Assembly (NCBI GenBank): GCA_937864225.1
Contig: CALMJK010000003.1
Coordinates: 62,001 to 126,000, forward strand
DNA: 64,000 bases
Reading direction: 5' to 3'
DNA from: an uncultured bacterium
GTDB lineage: Bacteria > Krumholzibacteriota > Krumholzibacteriia > LZORAL124-64-63
Positions 6,653-14,724 of the stretch are shown one piece after another (the stretch's first letter is position 1; every line of letters begins with the position of its first letter). A model generated the notes under the pieces. The model searched no databases. It saw only the letters and a program-made list of their open reading frames with translations, and was not told where the DNA came from. The position numbers were made by a program, and so were the translations under genes.

Positions 6653-7747
6653 ATGGCGACGGGACGCAGTGGATCTGCCGCAGCGGGTTTCTGCGTGGTG
6701 ATGGCCGGAGGGCGGGGAACGCGGTTCTGGCCGCTCAGTCGGATCGATCGCCCCAAGCAGTTGCTGCCTCTGGGTGCCCAGGGGCGCACGCTGCTGCGCG
6801 AGACGTGTGAACGCCTGTTTCCTCTCGTCGGTCCGCAGCGCATCGTGGTCGTCACGAACGCTGCCCAGTCGGCGGGGACCAGCGCAGAATTGCCAGAACT
6901 GCCCCCCGATCACGTGATCGCCGAGCCAATTGGCCGCAACACGGCGCCCTGTGCCGCGTTGGGCGCCCTGTTGGCCGAGCGGCTGGGCGGCGGCGGACCC
7001 ATCGCCCTGCTTCCCGCGGACCATTTCATCCCGGATGCCGACAGCCTGCGTGCACAGCTCGCGGACGCGTTCGCCCATGCCACGACGGCGCGGGAAGCCT
7101 GCACCTTCGGCGTTCGACCGCTGCGTGCCGAAACGGGTTACGGCTACATCGAGGTCGCGGGCGCGGCGGAGGGCGGACCGCTCCGGGGGCGGCGTTTCGT
7201 GGAGAAACCGGACGCTGCGACGGCGGCAGCATATGTCGCCAGCGGGCGCTATCTCTGGAACAGCGGCATGTTCGTGTGGGACAGTACGGTTTTCGGTGCC
7301 GCCCTGGACCAGCATCTCCCGGGCTTGCGAGAGCGTCTGACACCCGTCGTGGCCGCGCACGGGACCCCGGCTTTCGCGGCTGCGCTCGCCGCGGCCTACG
7401 CGGACTGCCCGTCGAACTCACTGGATCAGGCGATCATGGAGAAGCTTTCCTCCTTCGCCGTCTTCGAGGCGGCGTTCCAGTGGTCGGACCTAGGTTCTTG
7501 GGACGCGTGGGGCCAAGCGGCCCCGGCGCTGCCCGGCGGCAATCGCGGCGACGCCGTGCTGTATGCGGTCGAGGCGCGCGGCAACATCGTGCGGGCCCCG
7601 GGCAAGACCGTCGCGATCCTGGGGGTGGACGGTCTAGTCGTGGTTGATACCCCCGATGCCCTGCTGGTCTGCCGAGCCGACGCTGCGCAGCGCCTGCGCG
7701 AAGTGATCACGCGTTTGGAAGCGGACCGGCGCGCTGATCTGCTGTGA
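6653..7747 (+). CDS. manC: Mannose-1-phosphate guanylyltransferase
   Basis: Makes GDP-mannose from mannose 1-phosphate and GTP, a donor for surface glycans. The nucleotidyltransferase signature GGRGTRFWPLSRIDRPKQLL lies at about residues 19-38; AEPIGRNTAPC and LLPADHFI (metal-binding Asp) follow, then ETGYGYIE, EKPDAATAAAYV and WNSGMFVW. At 364 residues it is the short, single-function form without a C-terminal phosphomannose isomerase domain. It could feed the mannosyl/polyprenyl-phosphate sugar enzymes encoded at 32283-37548. The start is the ATG at 6653, 26 bases after rplI. Confidence 0.92.
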   Translation: MATGRSGSAAAGFCVVMAGGRGTRFWPLSRIDRPKQLLPLGAQGRTLLRETCERLFPLVGPQRIVVVTNAAQSAGTSAELPELPPDHVIAEPIGRNTAPCAALGALLAERLGGGGPIALLPADHFIPDADSLRAQLADAFAHATTAREACTFGVRPLRAETGYGYIEVAGAAEGGPLRGRRFVEKPDAATAAAYVASGRYLWNSGMFVWDSTVFGAALDQHLPGLRERLTPVVAAHGTPAFAAALAAAYADCPSNSLDQAIMEKLSSFAVFEAAFQWSDLGSWDAWGQAAPALPGGNRGDAVLYAVEARGNIVRAPGKTVAILGVDGLVVVDTPDALLVCRADAAQRLREVITRLEADRRADLL

Positions 7748-7789
7748 CCCGCGCCCGCTGCGGGCGCGTGAAAGGAGAAGTGGACGGAC

Positions 7790-9043
7790 ATGATCCTCTC
7801 CCGCAAGCTTCGACTGCTCTTGGCCGCGAGCCTGCTTGTTGCCTTGGCGTGCCTTGCCGCGGCCTGCCGGAATGATGGTGGCGGTTGGAACGCACAGGGC
7901 ACGGAGCGTGCCTTCGGCAATGGCTACAAGGACGTCTCGGAGATCATCGCTCGCGCCAACGGCGTCGAGATCACGCGCAACGACCTTGACAGGTACTACG
8001 AGGAGTTACCCGACAAGGTCAAACGGCAATATACCGGCGAAGGTTGGGAAAAGCGCTTGCTGCGCAGAATGATCGACGATGCGTTGATGTTTCAGGAAGC
8101 CCAGCGACGCCGTCTCGACCGTGACCCCAAGGTGGCGCAAACCATCATCTCCACCCGTCGGATCCTGTTGATCCAGGCACTGCGAGAGAGCGATCTCGTG
8201 AAAGACCTGCGGCCGAGCGACGCAGAGATCCGAGAACACTACGAGCGCAATCAGACAGCCTACATGCAGGCGGGAATGATGCAGGCCCGGCACATTCATT
8301 GCAAGGATCAGCAGACGGCGCAGCTGGTCCACGACGAATTGCTGCGCGCCAAGAATCAGAACTGGGAGTTCACGCATCTGGTGGCGAAATACTCACTCAA
8401 CGCCGAGTCGGCGAAGTTGGCCGGCGACCTGGGCTGGTTCAACCGAGGTGGCTACATCCCGGCCCTGGCGATCCACGGGAAACAGTTCAGCGAAATGGTC
8501 TGGGACTGGCCCGTAGGTTTGCATGCGCCCGTGAAGATCGGCGGTGATTGGCATGTTGTCGAGATTTTGCGCCGCCAGCCTGATCGGATGCTCTCGGTCG
8601 ACGAGGCCAGAGATCAGATCATTACCGAGCTGATGCCGATGTTGAAGCAGCAGAAAATTGAGGAGTTCCTGCGCGAGGCTCGAAGCGCGGCGGACATCAA
8701 TTACTACGGCAACTACGCCCCCGGGGGCGGCATGAATCCTCGCGACCTGCTACAAATCGCCCAGATGGGCAAGCCCGCGGACGAGCAGATCGCGCTCTAC
8801 AATCAGGTGCTGGAGGAGTTCGGCGACAGCGAGTATGCCGATGACGCTCTCTTCCTGTTGGGCAACGTCTATCTTGACGCTTGGGGCGATACTTCGTTCT
8901 CCTCGCGATATCTGCTCCAGTTGCTCAGAGAGCACCCGGACAGCGAATACGCCGAGCAGGCGCGTTACATCCTGGACAACATGCGGAAACCAGGTTTCCG
9001 GCAGCCGAAGAGCGCGGACGACCTCAAGTCAACGGGGCAGTAA
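7790..9043 (+). CDS. Parvulin-type peptidyl-prolyl isomerase lipoprotein with C-terminal TPR-like repeats
   Basis: The 417-residue protein has an N-terminal hydrophobic signal (LLLAASLLVALACLAAAC) with a possible lipobox Cys near residue 24, so it is probably exported and lipid-anchored. Residues about 50-150 resemble the SurA/PrsA N-terminal chaperone region (ANGVEITRNDLDRYYEELP). Residues about 160-265 are a rotamase domain (MQARHIHCKD, FTHLVAKYSLN, GDLGWFNRGGYIPAL, GGDWHVVEIL). The C-terminus has tetratricopeptide-like units (DSEYADDALFLLGNVYLDA, HPDSEYAEQARYILDN). It probably helps outer-membrane or periplasmic protein folding; the client is unknown. A strong intrinsic terminator follows. 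Confidence 0.85.
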   Translation: MILSRKLRLLLAASLLVALACLAAACRNDGGGWNAQGTERAFGNGYKDVSEIIARANGVEITRNDLDRYYEELPDKVKRQYTGEGWEKRLLRRMIDDALMFQEAQRRRLDRDPKVAQTIISTRRILLIQALRESDLVKDLRPSDAEIREHYERNQTAYMQAGMMQARHIHCKDQQTAQLVHDELLRAKNQNWEFTHLVAKYSLNAESAKLAGDLGWFNRGGYIPALAIHGKQFSEMVWDWPVGLHAPVKIGGDWHVVEILRRQPDRMLSVDEARDQIITELMPMLKQQKIEEFLREARSAADINYYGNYAPGGGMNPRDLLQIAQMGKPADEQIALYNQVLEEFGDSEYADDALFLLGNVYLDAWGDTSFSSRYLLQLLREHPDSEYAEQARYILDNMRKPGFRQPKSADDLKSTGQ

Positions 9044-9064
9044 GGCGGATTCCAGTGCGGCTCG

Positions 9065-9098
9065 GGCAGGGGGCATTGACAGCCCCCTGCCTTTTCTT
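9065..9098 (+). terminator. Rho-independent terminator after the parvulin gene
   Basis: A perfect 10-bp stem (GGCAGGGGGC 9065-9074, GCCCCCTGCC 9082-9091) with a 7-base loop is followed by TTTTCTT (9092-9098). It starts about 20 bases after the stop at 9043. The loop and flank contain TTGACA (9076-9081), which could double as a -35 for the next gene. Confidence 0.92.
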
Positions 9099-9158
9099 GT
9101 TAACCTGGGCGAACCTCGCGCCCGGCCGCTCGGAGCCGATCGCGGGAGGGAGGCCGCG

Positions 9159-9665
9159 ATGATCCAAGTCCAGGTCGCGGGCATGATGCTCGACCGGCAA
9201 TCGCGCCAGCCTATCCTGTTGTTGCACGTTCCGCCCCTGGATCGTTTCCTGCCGATCTGGATCGGGCCCAACGAGGCCGAAGCCATTGCCATGGCGCTCA
9301 AGAAGGAGCGTTTCGAGCGACCGCTCACGCACGATCTGCTTGTCACGATCGTCGACGGACTTGAGGGGCATGTCTCGCGCGTTGTCATCCACGATTTGCG
9401 AGAAGGGACCTTCTTCGCCAAGATCTTCCTCTCGCGCCAGCAACAGGTGATCGCCGTCGACGCGCGGCCGAGCGACTCGATCGCCGTCGCGCTCAGAACC
9501 GGGGCGCCGATCTTCGTGGCGCGGGAGGTCGTCGAGCGGGAGGAGAATCAATTGCTCGCGTTGGATCCCGAGATCGCGCAACGCCTTTTCGACGCGACGG
9601 AAGAGGGAGCGGGTCCGGACAGCGGCGAACCGGATAGGAACGACGATCGAGAAGAGGAGTCTTGA
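9159..9665 (+). CDS. Bifunctional nuclease (BFN/DUF151) domain protein
   Basis: The 168-residue protein consists of one BFN (DUF151) domain: VQVAGMMLDRQSRQPILLL, LPIWIGPNEAEAIAMALKK, RPLTHDLL, VVIHDLREGTFFAKIFL and DARPSDSIAVALRTGAPIFV are all family hallmarks. A short acidic tail follows. Members were described as having DNase and RNase activity in plants, and many bacterial homologues are unstudied. The ATG at 9159 follows GGGAGGGAGG. It stands alone between a terminator and the convergent TonB-domain gene. Confidence 0.9.
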   Translation: MIQVQVAGMMLDRQSRQPILLLHVPPLDRFLPIWIGPNEAEAIAMALKKERFERPLTHDLLVTIVDGLEGHVSRVVIHDLREGTFFAKIFLSRQQQVIAVDARPSDSIAVALRTGAPIFVAREVVEREENQLLALDPEIAQRLFDATEEGAGPDSGEPDRNDDREEES

Positions 9666-9704
9666 ACCTCCGGCGCGCCGCCTGGCTGCTGGACCGATTC
9701 TCTG

Positions 9705-10442
9705 TCAGTCGCCTGCCTGGCCGCGGAGATTGCGAAAGGTGATGGGCAATCGAACCCAGAAACCAAGCGGCGGGCAGCCGTTCTCCTGCAGCGGCCGGTA
9801 GCGCCACTGGTTCACGGCTTTCAAGGCGATCTCGGCGAAGGCCGGGTCCCCGTCCGAGTTCAGGACATAAGAAGCGGTCACCGTTCCCGTCGGGTCGACA
9901 TAGAATGCGACCTCCACGTGCACCACCATCGCACGGTCGACCGCCGAGCCGGCTGCGCGTGGATACCGCGGCCGCACCAGGCGATCGATCACGAAGCAAG
10001 GGCTCGTCTGTTGGGGCAGGTGCATCTCAACGGCATCCAACACGTCGAGATCGGCATCCTGCGCCAGTTCGTCGTCGGTCAGCGGCCGCGGCGAAGGAAG
10101 GGGTTGGGGCGGCGGGACGGGCTGGGCGTCGGGCTGTCGTTCCTGCCATTGCTGTTCCGGTGGGGGGCGCCACAGTTTCCGAAACTGCGCCGGTTCCTGG
10201 TGACGAGGATCCCGTCCCGGCTCGATCGAGAGTTCCGGCATCACTCGCAGCGGTCCCTTGGCGCCGTGCGCGAAGTCGAATCTCCGGCGGATCGATTCCG
10301 CGTCCGGGCCCAGCAGCGCAATCACGACCAGCAGCGCGAGCGCGCCGAGGAGGCCTAGCCCGAGACGACGAGCCGCGGCCCGCTTGTGACGCTCATTGGC
10401 GCAGAAGCGCTCCTCGCTCCGCGCGTCTTCCCGCGGGGCCAT
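9705..10442 (-). CDS. TonB C-terminal domain membrane protein
   Basis: The 245-residue protein has a basic N-terminus, one transmembrane segment at about residues 26-45 (GLGLLGALALLVVIALLG), a Pro/Gln-rich periplasmic spacer (PPPEQQWQERQPDAQPVPPP), and a C-terminal TonB_C domain. In that domain RPRYPRAA, VEVAFYVDPTGTVTASYVL and FAEIALKAVNQWRYRPLQ are typical. It may transmit energy to outer-membrane receptors or act in envelope assembly; no ExbB or ExbD gene is nearby. I chose the ATG at 10442 because an upstream in-frame ATG (10526) lies in the promoter-like AT-rich segment. It follows the amidase gene on the same strand. Confidence 0.85.
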   Translation of the reverse strand: MAPREDARSEERFCANERHKRAAARRLGLGLLGALALLVVIALLGPDAESIRRRFDFAHGAKGPLRVMPELSIEPGRDPRHQEPAQFRKLWRPPPEQQWQERQPDAQPVPPPQPLPSPRPLTDDELAQDADLDVLDAVEMHLPQQTSPCFVIDRLVRPRYPRAAGSAVDRAMVVHVEVAFYVDPTGTVTASYVLNSDGDPAFAEIALKAVNQWRYRPLQENGCPPLGFWVRLPITFRNLRGQAGD

Positions 10443-10494
10443 GGTGGGCAGACGTTGCCTCCAAGCTTGCCATTGCCGCTTGAGCGCAGAAATC

Positions 10495-10523
10495 AGGTTA
10501 GATTTTAAGTGATTATTTGTCAA
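10495..10523 (-). promoter_or_regulatory. Possible promoter for the TonB-domain gene
   Basis: On the minus strand TTGACA (10523-10518) is followed after 17 bases by TAACCT (10500-10495), in an AT-rich pocket between the amidase stop and the chosen TonB-gene start. The -35 is perfect and the -10 is weak. Confidence 0.45.
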
Positions 10524-10541
10524 CATTTTACACGCGCTATT

Positions 10542-13079
10542 TCATCTTGTTTCTATGGTATTGTCCCGGTGTGCGCGGTCGCCATGGTGCACGATGCGCG
10601 CGGCAAAGCCGCCTCCCTCGCGTCGCAAGGCGACCAACCGCCAGTCGTCCGCGGTGCGCACTTCCAGCGTGTGCTGCGCTCCTAACGCCGGCAAGCCCGG
10701 CGCGGCGCCCGAGGACGGCGAGGCGCCCGGACCGTCGCTCCAGCGAGACGGCAACCAGGGCAGATTCCCGTCGAGTTGAGCCCATTCGACCTCGTCGAGC
10801 GGCGGGAAGACCGCGCCGGCGGAAGCGATCAGCTGCGCCGGATCGAGCGCGGACGACAACGCTTCCTCACCTTCCAGAAGAGCGGCGATGGCGAGAAACA
10901 GCGCGCGGGCCGTGGCCGCCTGGTGAGACGGCTGTTCGAGACGCTGCTCGGAGATCGCGTCTCGCGGCGGCGGAAGGCCCGCTTCCAGCGCCGGGCAGGC
11001 GGCTTGGCGCAGCAGGTACGCCGCGCTAGGCGCGCAGCGGAGCGAATCGGGCGCGACCAGCGGCGCCGCGGCGCGCGCCAGCAGGCATGCCCAGCGCCGG
11101 CCTGACTCGCTGCCGGGCGCGTGTCGCGCGGTCCAGTCCGCCTCGCCGGGACGGGCGCGCCGCAGCGTCAGCAACAGATCCGCGCGCGTCTCGTTCGCCT
11201 GCATCAGCTTGGCCTCCGGCGCGACCCACCGGTCGTCCTCGCGCGTGAGCGCGACGCGGACGCCGGCGCCGCGCAGCAGCGCCGCGAGCGCCCGCGCGAC
11301 CGCCACGTTGAGATCGCTGCCGCGCGTGCCCGAGGGGCCCGTCCTGTCGAAGTCCGCGCCGCCGCCGGCCGGATCCAGCAGCACCGTCCGTCCGAGCAAG
11401 GCCGGCAGGAGAGGCCGCCACGCCAGCGTGTCGCGCGGGGCCGCGTCGGGTTGAGCCCAGGGGCCGCGGTGCCGCTCGTCCCCGACAAGAGGGTGAAGAC
11501 CGTCGGCCTCGATCCAGAACGGCTCGCCCACCGGCTGGCCCAGCAGCGGGCGGGTCGCGTCGCGCAACTGTGGGGGCACGACATCGTTCCAGCGCGGAGG
11601 CAGCGAGAGGCGGTCGCGCCAGGCGTGGCCGGTCGGCCGACCGGGTTCCGGGCAGGCTGACGGCAGCCGCATGGGCAGCAGGGCCAAGTCGGACGGAAGC
11701 CGGTGCGGAGTCCACGTCAGGTTGTAACACTCCCAGACATCCTCGGCTTCACGCCGGCACAAGTGGACCTCTCGCGGCAAGTCGCCCGGCCGCACGCGCA
11801 GCCACACCCGTCCGTCCGGGCAGGTGGGCAGCGGGCGAATCAGCGTCCGCGCGGGCGTGACGGAGGCATCCGTCAATTCGGCCTCTCCGACGGGAAGGGG
11901 GCGCCCGGTCTGATCGCAGGCCTCGATCAAAAGATGCCCTTGGCGCGTGGAGTCGAGCCGTGCGTCGGCCTCGCCCGAGGCATAGATCCACAGCTCGGCG
12001 CGCAGGCTGTGCAGGCGGGGCTCTTCCAGCCACGCCAGCCTGCCGGCGACGGTCGCGCGGCCGGCCAAGTTGCGTCCGCGCAGCACGAGCTCGTGCGGGC
12101 CCGCCGGCAAGATCCTGGGGCGGGGCCACCGCACCGCGTCGCCGCCGGCAGACACGGCGCACGGCTCCGGACGGCCGTCCAAGGTCAGCGCGACGCTGCT
12201 CGCGTCGAGCCCGGGTACGGGCTGGTCGCCGTCGCCCGGCACGAAGCGCCAGGTCGCGACCGCGGGCGCGTGTCGAGCTCCGATGTCCTGAGCCAGTTGC
12301 CAGTGCGGCATGCCGCCGGCGAAGAAGTCCAGCAGACCCAGGAAGTAGGCCTGTGCTTCGAGTTCCTGTTTTTCGTCCCGCGCGAGGATTCGTTCCATCG
12401 CCGGGTTGGAGATCATCGATGCCTCGCCCAGCACGGCCGGCACGGAGCACTCGCGCAGCACACGGAAATTTCCGGGCAAGACGCGGGCCGGCGCGATGCG
12501 CAGATTGCGGGCGAGATGGCGATGGATCGCTCGAGCTAGGTCGAGATCGACGCCGTCGCGGCCGGCCGGATAATAGGTCTCGATGGCATTGAGCGTGGTG
12601 TCCAGGGCGGCGTTGCTGTTGTGATGGATCGAGACGAACACGTCCGGACGGAAGGAGTCGATCAGCGCCAGGCGCGCGTCGAGATCGCGGCTCAGGGACG
12701 AATCGGCCGAATCGAGAAAATCCCGGTCGGTTTCGCGCGTGAGCAACGCCTGCGCCCCGGCGCGCGCGAGGAGAGTGCGCAAATGGAGCGCGACGCCCAG
12801 GTTCACATCCGCCTCGGCCAACCCGCCGGGGCCCTGCGCGCCGCGGAAACGGCCGCCGTGCCCCGGGTCGATCACGATCCGCCGGCCGTGCAATGGGGAG
12901 TGATCGGATCCGTGCAGCTGTTCCTGCAACGCCGCGTAGGCGCGGGCGGACGAGTCGCCAAGGGCGTCGGCGGGCCGGCTCGGCGACACGGGAGGGCAGC
13001 GGGGACACGCGCAACCGGCGATCGCGGCGGCGGCCAGCAAAGGGATCGGACCGAACCCTGCGCGCGGTCGCCCAAACAT
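10542..13079 (-). CDS. N-acetylmuramoyl-L-alanine amidase lipoprotein with a second, degenerate amidase domain
   Basis: The 845-residue protein has a lipobox (IAGC, Cys23) after a short signal, placing it in the envelope. Residues about 65-255 are an Amidase_3 domain that cuts the lactyl-Ala bond of peptidoglycan: IDPGHGG (His74), EADVNL (Glu89), SIHHNS (His152) and LGEASMISN (Glu219) supply the zinc and catalytic residues. Residues about 275-450 look like beta-rich Ig-type modules. Residues about 564-730 repeat the amidase pattern, but the metal site is gone: DPAGGG replaces DPGHGG, GSDLNV replaces EADVNL, and TLRRAR replaces SIHHNS. The ATG at 13079 has AAGGAG five bases upstream. The gene is divergent from selA. 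Confidence 0.9.
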   Translation of the reverse strand: MFGRPRAGFGPIPLLAAAAIAGCACPRCPPVSPSRPADALGDSSARAYAALQEQLHGSDHSPLHGRRIVIDPGHGGRFRGAQGPGGLAEADVNLGVALHLRTLLARAGAQALLTRETDRDFLDSADSSLSRDLDARLALIDSFRPDVFVSIHHNSNAALDTTLNAIETYYPAGRDGVDLDLARAIHRHLARNLRIAPARVLPGNFRVLRECSVPAVLGEASMISNPAMERILARDEKQELEAQAYFLGLLDFFAGGMPHWQLAQDIGARHAPAVATWRFVPGDGDQPVPGLDASSVALTLDGRPEPCAVSAGGDAVRWPRPRILPAGPHELVLRGRNLAGRATVAGRLAWLEEPRLHSLRAELWIYASGEADARLDSTRQGHLLIEACDQTGRPLPVGEAELTDASVTPARTLIRPLPTCPDGRVWLRVRPGDLPREVHLCRREAEDVWECYNLTWTPHRLPSDLALLPMRLPSACPEPGRPTGHAWRDRLSLPPRWNDVVPPQLRDATRPLLGQPVGEPFWIEADGLHPLVGDERHRGPWAQPDAAPRDTLAWRPLLPALLGRTVLLDPAGGGADFDRTGPSGTRGSDLNVAVARALAALLRGAGVRVALTREDDRWVAPEAKLMQANETRADLLLTLRRARPGEADWTARHAPGSESGRRWACLLARAAAPLVAPDSLRCAPSAAYLLRQAACPALEAGLPPPRDAISEQRLEQPSHQAATARALFLAIAALLEGEEALSSALDPAQLIASAGAVFPPLDEVEWAQLDGNLPWLPSRWSDGPGASPSSGAAPGLPALGAQHTLEVRTADDWRLVALRREGGGFAARIVHHGDRAHRDNTIETR

Positions 13080-13166
13080 GTGGGCTCCTTCCACTGGGGG
13101 TGATTCGCACAGCTTAAGGGTCGCGCCGGTCGCCTGTCCAGCGCATGGCGGTCGGGCGCGGCGCCC

Positions 13167-13195
13167 TGGACTACGACGGTGAGTTCTGGTAAGGT
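13167..13195 (+). promoter_or_regulatory. Possible selA promoter
   Basis: TGGACT (13167-13172), 17 bases, then TAAGGT (13190-13195), about 75 bases before the selA start in the 190-base gap divergent to the amidase gene. Both boxes are partial matches. I see no tRNA or other gene in the gap. Confidence 0.3.
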
Positions 13196-13269
13196 TGTTC
13201 GTCGCCCGTCGGCAGCCGCCGAGGGCGGCACGTCCGGACCCCGATTCCGCACAGCGAGGCTGCCGCCCG

Positions 13270-14724
13270 ATGCCCGATCCGCGTCTGCGCCTGCTGCCTT
13301 CCATCAGCGCCGTGCTTGAGGACGAGCGCGTCGCGCCGCACGCGACGGGGCAACGACGTTCGTGGCTGACGCGCGTCGCGCAGCAGGCCGTCGCGTCGGT
13401 ACGCGCGCGGCTGGACGCACTGGCGGAGGAACTCCCACCCGCCGAGGACGCGGCGCGCTCGGCGCTGCACGAGGCCGTCGTCGCGCGCGTCCTGCAGGAG
13501 CGCGAGCGCCTGTTGGGGCCGTCGTTGCGACGGGTCGTCAACGCCACCGGCGTCGTCGTGCACACGAACCTCGGCCGCGCGGTCTGCCCCGCCGTCGCGG
13601 CGGCGCGCCTGACCGAGGCGGCGTGCCGCCCGTGCGACCTCGAATACCGCCTCGACAGCGGCGTCCGCGGCCACCGAGGTCGCGGCGTCGAGGAGAAGGC
13701 GGCGCTGCTGTGCGGAGCCGCCGCCGCGCTCGTCGTGAACAACAACGCCGCCGCCCTCTGGCTGGCCGTGCGGGGTTGCGCGGGGGCGGCGCGCGTGATC
13801 CTTTCCCGGGGCGAGATCGTGGCGATCGGCGGTTCGTTCCGCATCGACGAGATCCTGCGGGAGACGGGCTGCGAATTGGTCGAGGTGGGCACGACCAATC
13901 GCACGTTGCTGATCGATTATCAGCGCGCCCTGGCGCCGGGAGCGGTGGTGCTCAAAGTCCACCGCAGCAATTTCGCGGTGAGCGGCTTCGTGGAGGAAGT
14001 CCGCCTCGCGGAGCTGGCGGCGCTCTGTCGCGCCGGCGGGCACGTGCTGATCTACGACGCGGGGAGCGGATCGATCTTCCCGTGCCAACAGCTTGGGCTG
14101 AGGGGCGAACCGACGCTCGCGGAGGACATCGCGTCCGGTCCGGACCTGGTCACGTGCAGCGGCGACAAACTGCTCGGCGGCGGACAGGGCGGGCTGATCC
14201 TGGGAAGCGCCCCGTTGATCGAGATGCTGCGCCGGCATCCCTTGCGGCGCGCGCTGCGCGTGGACAAGCTGACGCTCGCCGCGCTCGACGCGGTGCTCAC
14301 CCTCTACCTCGAAGCCGAGGACCTGCCGGCGATTCCTGTGCTCGAGATGCTGGCGCTGGACGTCGAAGAACTCGAGCGGCGCGCGCGGGCGTTGGGCGAC
14401 GAATTGGTGCCGGCGGCGCCCCCGGGCTGGAGCGCGGAGATCGTCGCGGGAACGTCGAGCGTGGGCGGCGGCAGCTTCAGCGAGGCCGAGCTGCCGACGC
14501 GCTTGCTGCTGTGGAAGGGGCCCAAGACGGAACTCGAGAGCTGCCACGCGAACCTGCGGCTGGGCGCTCCCTCCGTCGTCACGCGCATGAACCAGGATGG
14601 GCTCGCCGTGGATCCCCGCACGGTCGCTCCCGACGAACTCGCGAGCGTGGCGAAAGCATTCCGGGCCGCCTGGACGCGCGCCGGCGCGGAGACGGCGCAG
14701 CGCGGACGCGGGAGAGCGCGATGA
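13270..14724 (+). CDS. selA: L-seryl-tRNA(Sec) selenium transferase
   Basis: PLP enzyme that converts seryl-tRNA(Sec) to selenocysteinyl-tRNA(Sec) using selenophosphate. The 484-residue protein has the SelA N-terminal segment (LPSISAVLED), then VVNATGVVVHTNLGRAV, LEYRLDSGVRGHRG, VVNNNAAALWLAV, SRGEIVAIGGSFRI and GTTNRT, and the PLP lysine in CSGDKLLGGGQGG (about Lys300). All the usual SelA blocks are present, which separates it from other aminotransferase-fold proteins. It implies that the organism makes selenoproteins, although selB, selD and tRNA-Sec are not in this window. The ATG at 13270 is the first that keeps the conserved N-terminus. The stop overlaps the next ATG (ATGA). Confidence 0.94.
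   Translation: MPDPRLRLLPSISAVLEDERVAPHATGQRRSWLTRVAQQAVASVRARLDALAEELPPAEDAARSALHEAVVARVLQERERLLGPSLRRVVNATGVVVHTNLGRAVCPAVAAARLTEAACRPCDLEYRLDSGVRGHRGRGVEEKAALLCGAAAALVVNNNAAALWLAVRGCAGAARVILSRGEIVAIGGSFRIDEILRETGCELVEVGTTNRTLLIDYQRALAPGAVVLKVHRSNFAVSGFVEEVRLAELAALCRAGGHVLIYDAGSGSIFPCQQLGLRGEPTLAEDIASGPDLVTCSGDKLLGGGQGGLILGSAPLIEMLRRHPLRRALRVDKLTLAALDAVLTLYLEAEDLPAIPVLEMLALDVEELERRARALGDELVPAAPPGWSAEIVAGTSSVGGGSFSEAELPTRLLLWKGPKTELESCHANLRLGAPSVVTRMNQDGLAVDPRTVAPDELASVAKAFRAAWTRAGAETAQRGRGRAR

Noticed and set aside
10443-10526. Upstream ATG at 10526 as start of the TonB-domain gene
   Set aside because: The codons overlap a -35 TTGACA and AT-rich promoter-like sequence; the start at 10442 gives a normal short basic N-terminus before the membrane helix.
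13080-13269. tRNA-Sec in the gap before selA
   Set aside because: No cloverleaf with an acceptor stem, UCA anticodon loop and T arm could be assembled.
13080-13904. N-terminal extension of the amidase frame upstream of 13079
   Set aside because: The extension is Ser/Arg/Thr-rich, lies antisense to selA, and would place the signal peptide and lipobox internally. The ATG at 13079 has a good ribosome site.
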